Source: Candidatus Hodarchaeota archaeon (GTDB lineage Archaea > Asgardarchaeota > Heimdallarchaeia > Hodarchaeales > Hodarchaeaceae). From it: 64,000 nt of DNA. The translations under genes were made by a program, and so were the position numbers. Location of the stretch: NCBI GenBank assembly GCA_029856365.1, contig JAHQWW010000003.1, forward strand, positions 1 to 64,000. Direction: 5' to 3'. The notes under the pieces were generated by a model. The model was not told the DNA's origin. It saw only the letters and a list, made by a program, of their open reading frames with translations, and did no database searches. This document shows, in pieces, positions 52,647 through 62,673 of the stretch; the stretch's first letter is position 1, and each line of letters begins with the position of its first letter.

Positions 52647-53978
52647 TTAAATATTAAGTTTATTAGGCATATTACTATTATCATTATTGTTTGAGTCAGG
52701 TTTTACTTGATATTCTAACACCTGCTCACTGACTAGTTTCAATAGTCCTACTCCTTTAGTAGAATCACCGACCATGAAGAGAGAAGTATCTTTCGTGTTA
52801 TTTGTTGCCCACCTTAATGCAATGGCGTTCGATCCATGTTGGGACAATACCATTTGAACCAAATCAGTACGAAACAATCGTGAGCTAATATTGTTAATTG
52901 CTATGAAAATCTGGCATATAAACGCATGTTTTCTTGCTACACGAATAGTGCTAGCGCGGAGTGTGTCAACTTTGTCCATACTACACCGTAAAAGGGAAAC
53001 ATCTGTAATAATTGGTTTAAAGCTTTTGAGTAATTCGAAACTCTTATCTAAAAACTGATTTTGAGGATATAGTTTGATTTCATCATTAATTGACATTGAA
53101 TATCTCGAAATATAAGGTTGTGAAATATTCGAGCCTTGTATATTCAAATGCCATAAAATTTCCCGAAAGGTTCTGAATAAACTCCCAAGGCGCCCTTTGC
53201 CTGAACTAAATGCAATGATAAAATTATTCCTAATATATATTAAATAGAATTGTTGATTACTGTAAGTTTTCCCATGTATTTCGATGGGAAGCGCATCAAA
53301 GAAGGTTCCAAATGTCTTTAACTCACGCTCATAATCTTGTAGGAGTGTAGGAATTGTATTCACTAAAGAAATTATATCTGGAGACAGAATGATGTTATGA
53401 AGAGCTCGAATGGTTCCATCTGAAACCAAAACCGTCTCCGTATCTGTACAAATTTCACTAATTCGATTTTGAAGGGTATGATCAATTTTAGTTAAAAGAA
53501 CTTTCCTAATGTTACTGAACACCTTGTTTAATGAATAGGCTTCTTGCTTACTGTTGTTTTGAAATTTTATTTCTCGGATGGCTTCTTGAAGAATATTTGA
53601 GAAAGCAAGAGAATGTTGCAATAATTTGTCCTGATGAATGCGTGGGATAAATAGCATGAAACTTTCAATTCGATTTTTTCCTCTAGCTTTAGGATCCTCA
53701 ATTGTGAAAGAGTGGATCAATACACGGCCGCGGATACCTGTAACATTGATTGGTATTATTGCAGTCTCAGACTCTCCTGTTGGTTCACCCACACCAATTG
53801 CCATCGTAAATAACGTTGTTGTGATACCTTGAAGAATAATTGTCGGGATTTCTAACTCATGGGTCAAATGAGATTTTAATACAGGACCATGTTCTTCATC
53901 AAAGACTATATGGGCCAAAAAAAATTGAATAGGAATATCTTCTGACGTTTCGGAAGTTCCCATGATATTAGGTCTCAC
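52647..53978 (-). CDS. Longin/DENN-like N-terminal domain protein (tentative)
   Basis: IQFFLAHIVFDEEHGPVLKSHLTHELEIPTIILQGITTTLF; resembles the first strands of longin-type domains. Confidence 0.45.
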   Translation of the reverse strand: MRPNIMGTSETSEDIPIQFFLAHIVFDEEHGPVLKSHLTHELEIPTIILQGITTTLFTMAIGVGEPTGESETAIIPINVTGIRGRVLIHSFTIEDPKARGKNRIESFMLFIPRIHQDKLLQHSLAFSNILQEAIREIKFQNNSKQEAYSLNKVFSNIRKVLLTKIDHTLQNRISEICTDTETVLVSDGTIRALHNIILSPDIISLVNTIPTLLQDYERELKTFGTFFDALPIEIHGKTYSNQQFYLIYIRNNFIIAFSSGKGRLGSLFRTFREILWHLNIQGSNISQPYISRYSMSINDEIKLYPQNQFLDKSFELLKSFKPIITDVSLLRCSMDKVDTLRASTIRVARKHAFICQIFIAINNISSRLFRTDLVQMVLSQHGSNAIALRWATNNTKDTSLFMVGDSTKGVGLLKLVSEQVLEYQVKPDSNNNDNSNMPNKLNI

Positions 53979-54168
53979 CTTTTACTTGTTGAAACCAAAT
54001 TGAAAAGGATTCTCAGTCTTTGTGTGAAATCAATCTCTATCTAGAATCTACCTATATCCTCAATTAAGTGTTTTTCATTACTTATACGAAAATATTTCTT
54101 TCTTGGATCAAGAGAAAATAACATCTTTAAATGTGATAAAACATTATTGACATAAGAAAGTAATAAAT

Positions 54169-54465
54169 CTAAGATTCAGACTCTTTCTTCTTTATCAAAT
54201 CGATTATATCCTCCCATTCTTGCTCTTGCTTTTGTTTTTTTGGAGGATTTAAACGATTTTCTACTCCTAGAATATCTAACGCCCATTGGCGCTCTTTTTC
54301 ACGTTTTTGCAACTTCTTTTTTTTTCGATGTTCAGCTGCATTGATCCAAGTCTCTAATGCTGCTTCCTGTATTCCACATTTAGTACAAACATACAATCTT
54401 TCCTCAGGATTCCAAAAAAGGGTTCCATTCTTGCAATTAGGGCAAGGAATTCTTGAATCGCGCAC
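54169..54465 (-). CDS. Small zinc-ribbon protein
   Basis: CPNCKNGTLFWNPEERLYVCTKCG. Confidence 0.7.
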   Translation of the reverse strand: MRDSRIPCPNCKNGTLFWNPEERLYVCTKCGIQEAALETWINAAEHRKKKKLQKREKERQWALDILGVENRLNPPKKQKQEQEWEDIIDLIKKKESES

Positions 54466-54486
54466 AGGAGGCTTAGACAGAGCTGT

Positions 54487-54981
54487 TCACTTCTCCATTG
54501 ACAGAATGTTATCTAGTTCTTTCTGAGTAATAGATAAGGATGAAATTTGTGATTGAGGACGCTTTGAAGGAGGCCATTGTTGTATTATCTGCATTATTGA
54601 ATCAATAGCTGGGCCAATTATCAACTTCAAGAGCTCAAGATCCACATAAGGATCTGTCAAGACTCCTAAGAAAGCGATACGCCCAATTGCTCGTAAAAAT
54701 AATTTAAAATTATTTCTTTCTGCAGTGAAAGAAACCCAGGGGGAACTCCCAATTTCGTGTCTAATGGTATCCATGTTCGATTGAATTCCAGCCACTAAAG
54801 AACAGAGAATAAGACTGCTTTCTTTACCTAGCGTACCTTCTAAATTCGCCTCTTCAATTAGAAGTCCATCTGTATCTACACAGAAACCTGAATAAATACC
54901 ATCTAGAGAGTTCACGATGTCAGTTAATACTTGTCGAAGTCCAGTTTTCGATTGTCTTGAATTATCATTGGAAAAGGTCAA
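54487..54981 (-). CDS. Roadblock/LC7-like domain protein
   Basis: LRQVLTDIVNSLDGIYSGFCVDTDGLLIEEANLEG...LFLRAIGRIAFLGVLTDPYVDLELLK. Confidence 0.75.
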   Translation of the reverse strand: MTFSNDNSRQSKTGLRQVLTDIVNSLDGIYSGFCVDTDGLLIEEANLEGTLGKESSLILCSLVAGIQSNMDTIRHEIGSSPWVSFTAERNNFKLFLRAIGRIAFLGVLTDPYVDLELLKLIIGPAIDSIMQIIQQWPPSKRPQSQISSLSITQKELDNILSMEK

Positions 54982-55199
54982 GGATCATCAACCAGATCTT
55001 AGTCATATTGTTGAAGAAACCCTTTATTTAGTTAAGAAAAGACTATAATTGTCTTATATCTGAATCTATTTAATCTTTCTCACGTTTCTGACAATTGAAT
55101 CTATGCTTAATTATGAATATAGATTAAGTAAATCAGGAGAACCACGATAAAAGAGGTGGATAGCTCATAGAGAAACCTCTTTATTATCAAGAGATGGTC

Positions 55200-55207
55200 T
55201 TTATAAA
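55200..55207 (+). promoter_or_regulatory. TATA box of the SRP RNA gene
   Basis: tttataaa about 25 nt upstream of the predicted RNA 5' end. Confidence 0.6.
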
Positions 55208-55227
55208 GGCCCATAAGACAGACTACT

Positions 55228-55534
55228 TGGAACAGTAGGCGGCTGAGGATAGCGGCTCAGCTAAATCGTAACGCTATATGACGAGCTTAATCCCAGAACT
55301 GAGATGCTGAAGCCTGGTAAGGCTCCTTGGTTTGTGCAATGAGAGATCCTCCGACTAGGTGGCTTCTGGCTGAGATTCCTCTGGAGAGAGGAATAAGAAA
55401 GCGAGGTTAAACTGGGTCAGGCATGGGAATGAACAGCCCTAAGACCGAGAGGTTATGCTTTTCGGGTTCGGGTCTTAAGCACGGCTAAGTTCAACCGATC
55501 TAGAGTGGAAGCCCCGAAGTTCTGGTCTGTTCCA
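55228..55534 (+). ncRNA. Signal recognition particle (7S) RNA
   Basis: Helix-8 signature gggtcaggCATGGGAATGaacagccc (55414-55439) matches the conserved GGUCAGG-NNN-GNRA-NNN-A(G/A)CAGCC; closing stem tggaacag (55228-55235) / ctgttcca (55527-55534); length about 307 nt. Confidence 0.85.
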
Positions 55535-55694
55535 CTATCATTTTTAAAATAACAGAGTTAAAGAATTGTATCTCTGGTTTCTTTACTTGTAAGAATCCAT
55601 AAGAGACCTAGAAGAACAGAAATTCAATAATAGAATAATCTTTTTTATTTAACATTGTTAGTATCATTTTCTTCATTGATACAAAAGTTTAAAA

Positions 55695-55708
55695 GTGTCG
55701 CGCGACAC
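55695..55708. promoter_or_regulatory. 14-bp perfect palindrome upstream of the HTH gene
   Basis: GTGTCGCGCGACAC in AT-rich surroundings. Confidence 0.55.
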
Positions 55709-55711
55709 GAT

Positions 55712-55747
55712 CAACACGAGCAACACTAACAACACTAACAACATGCA
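55712..55747. repeat. Four tandem 9-bp degenerate repeats
   Basis: caacacgag caacactaa caacactaa caacatgca. Confidence 0.7.
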
Positions 55748-55824
55748 CAGGAAAAAACTGTCATTTTAAATTCAATTTTGCTCAAATTTCCCATTAAATA
55801 GTATGAAATTGGTGAAAAAAGAAC

Positions 55825-56103
55825 TTGATGCAAATTTTGCTAGATAAAGAAGAGATCAATAAAGAATTACCAACTATTATTAGTTCAATACCTTTGCCTC
55901 AAAGTGCAAAGAGAATTTTCGAAATTTTATGTCAAGAGGGGCCTCTAACATCAGGAGATTTGGAGAAGAGATGTACCTATTCTGATCGGACAATTAGAAA
56001 CGCCCTGAAGAAGTTAATAGGAATAGGTTTAGTCATAAAAGTTGCTAATTTCAGCGATATGCGAACTTCATTGTTTCATGTTCAAATGATGAATGCTGCA
56101 TGA
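55825..56103 (+). CDS. Winged helix-turn-helix protein
   Basis: AKRIFEILCQEGPLTSGDLEKRCTYSDRTIRNALKKLIGIGLVIKV. Confidence 0.75.
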   Translation: MMQILLDKEEINKELPTIISSIPLPQSAKRIFEILCQEGPLTSGDLEKRCTYSDRTIRNALKKLIGIGLVIKVANFSDMRTSLFHVQMMNAA

Positions 56104-56143
56104 TCCGATTTTGTATTGAATAGCTTATTTTACTTTTCTTTTT

Positions 56144-56758
56144 TTAGAAGAAGAATTTTTCCCCGTAATAATTCCAGAGTATTTTCCAAATCCAACTAAT
56201 GGGCAGTCCTACCACGTTAAAGTAATCTCCCTGTATTTTACTAATTAAAAATGCGCCCAATCCTTGAATTGCATAACCTCCTGCTCTATTTTGCCATTCA
56301 CCCGTTTCCAGGTAATACCGTATCTCTCCTTCTGAGATTATCCTGAATTTTACTAATGTGGAAACTTTAGTCTGGTATTTCACTTTATCGGGGTAAATAA
56401 GAATTGTACAGCCTGTGAGAACCGTATGAGTCTTACCAGACAGTGTTTGTAACATAATTTTCGCTTCATCTCGATCCTTAGGTTTACCTACAATCGTGTG
56501 AGATGGATCAATGACAACTGTGTCACATCCTATAACAATATAATTTTTCTTTTTGTATTGAAGTTGAGAAGCGACTAAAGCTGCCTTTTTCTGAGAAATA
56601 TTTAACACGAACTTTTCAGGATCAGCAGAGAATTCAGTTTCATTGTCATTTTCATCTATTTCACTAGGAAAAACTGTAAAAGGTAATTGAACCTGCTTCA
56701 ATACCTCGGCTCGTGCTGGGGATTGGGATGCAAGAATTATTTCTGGGAAGTGTGACAT
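56144..56758 (-). CDS. Maf-like nucleotide pyrophosphatase
   Basis: IILASQSPARAEVLKQ; IVIGCDTVV; GKPKDRDEA; NRAGGYAIQGLG. Confidence 0.95.
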   Translation of the reverse strand: MSHFPEIILASQSPARAEVLKQVQLPFTVFPSEIDENDNETEFSADPEKFVLNISQKKAALVASQLQYKKKNYIVIGCDTVVIDPSHTIVGKPKDRDEAKIMLQTLSGKTHTVLTGCTILIYPDKVKYQTKVSTLVKFRIISEGEIRYYLETGEWQNRAGGYAIQGLGAFLISKIQGDYFNVVGLPISWIWKILWNYYGEKFFF

Positions 56759-56909
56759 TTTTTGTTCAATTTTTTGAAATTAAAAAAAAGACTTAAGGAC
56801 TATTCATTTCCTATTGCAAATAGTAATTCTCTGAAAACTCCAAATGATCATCTATTTTTCTTTGGTAAAACTCTTTTTTTCATAAAAAAATAAGGGCTAG
56901 GCAAATAGA

Positions 56910-58109
56910 ATGACAGTAGAGAAAAACATTTTTGATTCTAAGCGAATCGCCATTCGTATGTCTCAGATTCGCCCATCAGGATTGAGAAAATTATTTGATC
57001 TTGAACATAAAATCGCAAAATCCTCTTCTCTCAAGATTCTCTCTTTTGGGCTTGGAAATTTAAATATTCCAACTATGCCTGAGATTATCAATCAATTGAA
57101 AATTGCCCTTGATGATCCTCTTTCTCACCGTTATTCTCCGAATGCTGGACTCTTCGAACTACGAGAGGCATTGGCTGCTAGATATAAAACTGAATATCAT
57201 CTCGATTACTCTACAGATCAAATCGTTGTTACTTCAGGTTGTTTAGAAGCTTTGATTGATACATTCTTTGCTCTTATTAACCCTGGTGATGAAGTTCTCA
57301 TCCAAGATCCTACTTTTGGTTACTATGCTAGCCAAATTACGCTTGCTGGAGGAGTAGTAAGACCAATTCCTTTGAATGACAAATTTGAACTAGAAGCAGA
57401 AGCAGTGAACGAAGCTATCACCTCAAAGACCAAAGCTCTTGTTCTAAACTTCCCATGTAATCCGACTGGTAGTGTAATGAATCGTGAACAGATCCAAGCA
57501 GTAGTCGAAACTGCAACGGATAAAGGAGTTACCATAATATCCGACGAAGCATATGAAGCAATCACATTTAATGGCCACAAACATACATGTGCAGCAGAAA
57601 TTGACTATGATAACGTGATTATTATTTCATCTTTTTCTAAAACTTATTGTATGACTGGTTTTCGTGTTGGTTATGTTATAGCTCCCCCTGAACTTCTTAC
57701 TCCTATTTCATTAGTTCATCAATATAATACTGCTTGTGCAAACAGTCCAGCTCAAATAGCTGCCAGAATTGCTTTACATTCTCCCTCTTCCATTAGGGAG
57801 GCAATGATGGAGACCCTTATAAAAAGGCGTACTGAGACTATTAAAGCTTTTACTTCTGTTAAAGGTATTGAATTAAATTATAATCCACTAGGGGCTTTTT
57901 ACATTTACCCCAACGTCAGAGGCCTAGGGATGAATGGAACAGAATTCTCTGAAATTCTCTTAGAGAATTGTCAGATAATAGTGGTCCCAGGAACAGAATT
58001 TGGAACTGCTACCCCTGACCACGTTCGTGTATCTTATGGTTTTTTAAACCAAGAAGATATCCGAGAAGCAGGCACACGAATTCAATCATACTTTTCAAAA
58101 TCTCATTAA
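56910..58109 (+). CDS. PLP-dependent class I/II aminotransferase
   Basis: NFPCNPTGSVM; SDEAYEAI; SSFSKTYCMTGFRVGY. Confidence 0.9.
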   Translation: MTVEKNIFDSKRIAIRMSQIRPSGLRKLFDLEHKIAKSSSLKILSFGLGNLNIPTMPEIINQLKIALDDPLSHRYSPNAGLFELREALAARYKTEYHLDYSTDQIVVTSGCLEALIDTFFALINPGDEVLIQDPTFGYYASQITLAGGVVRPIPLNDKFELEAEAVNEAITSKTKALVLNFPCNPTGSVMNREQIQAVVETATDKGVTIISDEAYEAITFNGHKHTCAAEIDYDNVIIISSFSKTYCMTGFRVGYVIAPPELLTPISLVHQYNTACANSPAQIAARIALHSPSSIREAMMETLIKRRTETIKAFTSVKGIELNYNPLGAFYIYPNVRGLGMNGTEFSEILLENCQIIVVPGTEFGTATPDHVRVSYGFLNQEDIREAGTRIQSYFSKSH

Positions 58110-58230
58110 ACGAAGAAAGGCCTGATTAAGAGTGCATAGGTTTCGTTGTTTTAAATAAATCCTTTATTCTTGACCATTTCTCCAAAATAGAGTCGCAGAA
58201 AATATAAAAAATATTAATTTTATTATTTCT

Positions 58231-59568
58231 ATGAATCTAAAGGTGCAAAACATGTCAGAAAGTAGAGAATTTATTCTTAAAGCTGATGATTTGCCAGATA
58301 AATGGTATAATATCATCCCAGACTTACCAGAACCTCTCCCACCACCTAAAGATCCTCCTGAAGGGTATTCAAGAGTTAAAGACCTGCCCAACATGCTCTT
58401 ACATGAATGTTTAAAACAAGAAATGTCGAATCAGAGATGGATACCCATTCCTGAGGGAATTCGTAACCTATATTTAGCTGCAGGAAGACCAAGACCATTA
58501 TTCAGGGCAAAAAATCTTGAGGAAAAATTAGGGACGCCCGCAAAATTATTCTATAAATCAGAATTTTTTAGCCCAACAGGTAGCCATAAGGTTAACACTG
58601 CCCTTGCTCAAGCTTATTATGCAAAACAAGAAGGCTTTGAACGACTCACAACAGAAACAGGGGCAGGTCAATGGGGTAATGCACTTGCTTATGCTGCGAG
58701 TTTAAATGATCTAGATTGCACTGTTTTTTGGGTTCGAGCTGTTTATCGTTGGAAAGAGCAGAGATTAAAATTCATGCAATTATATGGTGCAGATGTTTAT
58801 GCTTCTCCTAGTAACAAAACGGATTTTGGAAAGAAATTATATAAGGAAGACCCCAACCATAATGGTTCTCTGGGAATTGCTATTTCTGAAGGATTAGAAG
58901 AAGCCAAGAAAGACCCGAAAGCAGTTTATTGTCTTGGCTCTGTATTGAATCATGTTTTAATACATCAATCTATAATAGGCCTTGAAACCAAGGCACAGAT
59001 GGAGCTTGCTGGAACATATCCTGATGTTGTGATTTCGTGTCTTGGTGGGGGTAGCAACTTTGGTGGGATTGCTATTCCCTTCATGCGTGATGTCCTTAAG
59101 AAGAAAACAGAAATTAAGTTTATTGCCTCACAAAGTAAGGCAGCCCCGAATTTACAGGGAGAGTATAAGTATGACTTTGCTGATCACGCAGAAATGACTC
59201 CTATGTTGAAAATGTATTCACTTGGACATCAAGTAACAATGGTACCTATTCGTGGTGATGGTCTTAGATACCATGGCTGTTCACCAATCTTGAGCTTATT
59301 AAGGCATCACGGTTACATTGACACAGTAGCTTATCCAGAAGATGAAAAATATGTTTTTGAGAGGGCTAGAGAGTTTGTACGAGCAGAGGGCTTTCTTCCT
59401 GCACCTGAATCAGCGTACAGTATTACGTGTGCTATAGATGAAGCAATAAAGTGTAAGAAAGAAAATGAGGAAAAAGTTATTGTTTTCAATGTAAGTGGAC
59501 ATGGTTTCATGGACATGGATGGTTATGCTGAGATCCTAGGTTTGAAAAAGCAGCTGGACAGGGCATGA
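58231..59568 (+). CDS. Tryptophan synthase beta chain-like protein (TrpB2 type)
   Basis: SPTGSHKVNTALAQAYYAK; TTETGAGQWG; CLGGGSNFGG. Confidence 0.92.
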   Translation: MNLKVQNMSESREFILKADDLPDKWYNIIPDLPEPLPPPKDPPEGYSRVKDLPNMLLHECLKQEMSNQRWIPIPEGIRNLYLAAGRPRPLFRAKNLEEKLGTPAKLFYKSEFFSPTGSHKVNTALAQAYYAKQEGFERLTTETGAGQWGNALAYAASLNDLDCTVFWVRAVYRWKEQRLKFMQLYGADVYASPSNKTDFGKKLYKEDPNHNGSLGIAISEGLEEAKKDPKAVYCLGSVLNHVLIHQSIIGLETKAQMELAGTYPDVVISCLGGGSNFGGIAIPFMRDVLKKKTEIKFIASQSKAAPNLQGEYKYDFADHAEMTPMLKMYSLGHQVTMVPIRGDGLRYHGCSPILSLLRHHGYIDTVAYPEDEKYVFERAREFVRAEGFLPAPESAYSITCAIDEAIKCKKENEEKVIVFNVSGHGFMDMDGYAEILGLKKQLDRA

Positions 59569-59644
59569 AGGGTTCCTGAGAGATGTTGCTCTAATAGCAG
59601 AATCTTTATGAGAAGTTCGATCCTCCCTGTGTAATCTTATATTT

Positions 59645-59857
59645 TCACGCAATCAATCTTCGAGATATATAATCGGATAGCTTCTTGTTACGGGGAATCC
59701 TGGTTACAAACGCATCCATACCACATTCATTGCACTTCAGACGAAGTGTCCCATGATTAACGATGGTACTGATGGTATGAGTATGACACCAAGGGCATAG
59801 AAGCTCTAATTCAGCCCGATGTTGTAGATCTACATTCTCTTCAATTTCGATAGTCAC
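59645..59857 (-). CDS. Small zinc-ribbon protein
   Basis: LLCPWCHTHTISTIVNHGTLRLKCNECG. Confidence 0.7.
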   Translation of the reverse strand: MTIEIEENVDLQHRAELELLCPWCHTHTISTIVNHGTLRLKCNECGMDAFVTRIPRNKKLSDYISRRLIA

Positions 59858-60707
59858 TTTTTTACCTCCTTTTCTTTATTAGGATGGAAAACTGCCCATT
59901 ATGGGTTCATTTTCCGATATAGCTTAGCTATATCACACCAATTCGATTTTGGTGAGCTTTTCCTGTATGGAGATGCAAACTAGTAAAACTAGAGTGCAGA
60001 TAATTTTTTTTCTTTAGGGTCTATAAAAATGTTATGATTTATGACGAATTTTGTAATTTTATACATATTTTCATGTTAATTTTCATACTGATTAATTTCA
60101 TCTAACAGGTTTATTCTGTGTTTAAAGGATTAATATAATTATATTTTATCACTATTTATTATAAATCTTCCTGTATTGGTAAATCTTATCAATTTCTACG
60201 ATTATGAATTTTTTAAGGGAATAATAGCTCACATCTTATTCATAAACATAAAATTTAGAAAATTTTAAAGCAAATGAATCTAGTATGACCTGGATTGGCA
60301 AAAAAATTCGCTGATTAGCACAGTTACAAGAAAATTCTAGATTAATGATAAAAATCCTTAAAAAAAGATCTATTTAATTTTTACACCTACAAAACTGATG
60401 AAAAATACCTTCATGTGATGTTTAACAAAAAGAATGTGAGGTATCAAGCTATAATTAATATATCATCAGGTTTTTTTCATTGTATTGCATTTGTTAGCAT
60501 TTATTTCTTAAAACATTCTTGTAAAAATTAACAGATCTCCATTTAAAACTACGATATATTGTTTGAGTAAAGATTAAGTAGCAATGTTTTCACTTCATTC
60601 TATAAAAAATTTTTTCATTAAAAAATGTCTTTACTATTTAAAGCAAAATTACCTTGAACCATCCATTAACAAGAAATTTCTAGATTATTTAGAACTGTGT
60701 CCCCAAC

Positions 60708-61871
60708 ATGGCAATTATTCACCAGATATTTAGTAAATTCGCCTTAATTGGAGATGATCTCAGATTAAAGCAGAACGTACTGATTGATATCAATAAGCAA
60801 GGTAGAATTTTAAATATTAATTATAACTCATCGAAAGATGAAAATGATGTAAAATTTTCTTTTCCTCATCATTTGCTTTTACCCAAGTTTATTAACTCTC
60901 ACACACATCTTGGTGATACCGTTTTAAAGGATCAAGCTTTTGGATTGTCTTTAAATGAAGCTGTAGGGATCGGAGGTCGTAAATATCAAGCTAATAAACA
61001 CGAAAGAATCCATAGAATCACTGCAATGAGATCTGCAATAATAGAAATGATCGAAAGTGGTACTTCGGCTTGTTATGATTTCAGAGAAGGCGGATTAAAT
61101 GGAATTATTGAACTCCAAGAAGCTGCAAACGATCTTCCAATTGATCTTCATATCCTTGGGCGACAAAATACCAAGATTGATTTAGATGACGTTCTTTCTC
61201 AATGCGATGGATTGGGATTACCTACTCCTCTTTTCTTTTCCCCGCACGAATTGAATATGATTCAACAACAAACTTCTTCTCGGAATACCTTGGTGGCAAC
61301 ACATGTTGGAGAGGAGCCCCAAGTAATTCAAGAATCTCTAAATCAGTTTGGACTTTCGGATTTACAGGTGGCTTTGAAATACCTTAATCCGAATATTCTG
61401 ATTCATTTAACAGCGTATGATGAAAATGATCTCATTAAAATCCCTTCTTCTAAATTTATTGTTTTTTGTCCCCGATCCAATGCTTATTTCGGACTGGGAT
61501 TTCCACCAATCAACTATTTTCTTAACAAGAAAAATTTGATTGGCTTAGGAACCGATAATGTTATGACAATAGCCCCAAACATATTGGAAGAGCTAAGATG
61601 GCTTGTATTACGATTAAAAGAGCAAGGAATTTCAATTGACCCGGTTCAAGCTCTAAAATTAATTACAATTAACCCCTCAAAAGCATTAAAAATGAAAACA
61701 GGCTGTATCAAAGAAGAATTTTGGGCCGATTTATTAATTATTAATCTTCAAAGCTGTAGAACCGCGTATGGAAAAGATCCAATCATGAGTTTACTCTTTC
61801 GTTGCCTTCTTCCAGAAGATATTTCTCTTAATCTTTTCCACGGAGAAATTGTTTCCAATGAGCTCTTTTAA
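60708..61871 (+). CDS. Amidohydrolase superfamily protein, deaminase-type
   Basis: HTHLGD, ATHVGE, LIHLT and GTDN metal/active-site motifs of the cytosine-deaminase/chlorohydrolase type. Confidence 0.85.
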   Translation: MAIIHQIFSKFALIGDDLRLKQNVLIDINKQGRILNINYNSSKDENDVKFSFPHHLLLPKFINSHTHLGDTVLKDQAFGLSLNEAVGIGGRKYQANKHERIHRITAMRSAIIEMIESGTSACYDFREGGLNGIIELQEAANDLPIDLHILGRQNTKIDLDDVLSQCDGLGLPTPLFFSPHELNMIQQQTSSRNTLVATHVGEEPQVIQESLNQFGLSDLQVALKYLNPNILIHLTAYDENDLIKIPSSKFIVFCPRSNAYFGLGFPPINYFLNKKNLIGLGTDNVMTIAPNILEELRWLVLRLKEQGISIDPVQALKLITINPSKALKMKTGCIKEEFWADLLIINLQSCRTAYGKDPIMSLLFRCLLPEDISLNLFHGEIVSNELF

Positions 61872-62568
61872 ACCTCCTGAGAACCGGCCTTTTGTATTAC
61901 TGTCAGCAGCTATCAGTCTTGATGGTCAAATCGCAACACTTCAAGGTAACACCCTTCTATCGAACTCAAAAGATTGGATTCGGGTCCACCATTTAAGAGC
62001 AGAATCTGATGCAATAATGGTTGGAAGTGGAACTATTCGAGCTGATGACTCTAAACTGACCGTTAATGAAAAATTAATTAATAAAGGCATTGAAAACCAT
62101 CCCATCCGAGTCGTAGTTAGTTCGAAAGGTATTATTCCTTTGAAGTCTAGGGTAATTACCCATCGACCTGATATCCTGACCCTAATTGCAACTACATCAC
62201 AATGTTCTCAAAACCAAAAAAAAAATCTGGAAGAAAAAGGTTGTCATGTCATTACATGCGGAGATGGCCCCTTAACAGACCTAATCCAGCTATTATACAT
62301 CTTGAAAAAGGATTATCACGTTAAGAAATTAATGGTGGAAGGGGGAAGTCTCTTGAATGGAGAAATGTTAAATAATCAACTTATTGATGAAGTTCAACTA
62401 GCGATAGCACCAGTAATTTGTGGTCAAGGCATTCCTCTTTTTAATCTTTCACAGGCAATTCCTGCATTTTCAAAGTCCCCCTATTTCGAAATAAAAGCAC
62501 ACAACCAAATAGATGATATGATATGGCTTAAAATGTCAATTCACTATCGATCCAGACGAGTTTCATAA
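61849..62568 (+). CDS. 2,5-diamino-6-(ribosylamino)pyrimidinone 5'-phosphate reductase (RibD C-terminal domain / RIB7-like)
   Basis: LLSAAISLDGQIAT; ESDAIMVGSGTIRADDSKLTV; VKKLMVEGGSLLNGEML. Confidence 0.85.
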   Translation: MFPMSSFKPPENRPFVLLSAAISLDGQIATLQGNTLLSNSKDWIRVHHLRAESDAIMVGSGTIRADDSKLTVNEKLINKGIENHPIRVVVSSKGIIPLKSRVITHRPDILTLIATTSQCSQNQKKNLEEKGCHVITCGDGPLTDLIQLLYILKKDYHVKKLMVEGGSLLNGEMLNNQLIDEVQLAIAPVICGQGIPLFNLSQAIPAFSKSPYFEIKAHNQIDDMIWLKMSIHYRSRRVS

Positions 62569-62673
62569 CTATCTCCTTAATAGTTAATGAAAAATGATGT
62601 AAATAAGCTGATACTAGATTATTTTCCAGTCTTTGGGAGGTTTGTTTGAGTCTGTGTTTTTGAAAGAGGTGTT

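Noticed and set aside
55148-55184. Inverted repeat aaagaggt/acctcttt just upstream of SRP RNA
   Set aside because: Eight-bp stem with long spacer in AT-rich DNA; could be chance or part of the promoter region, not enough to call.
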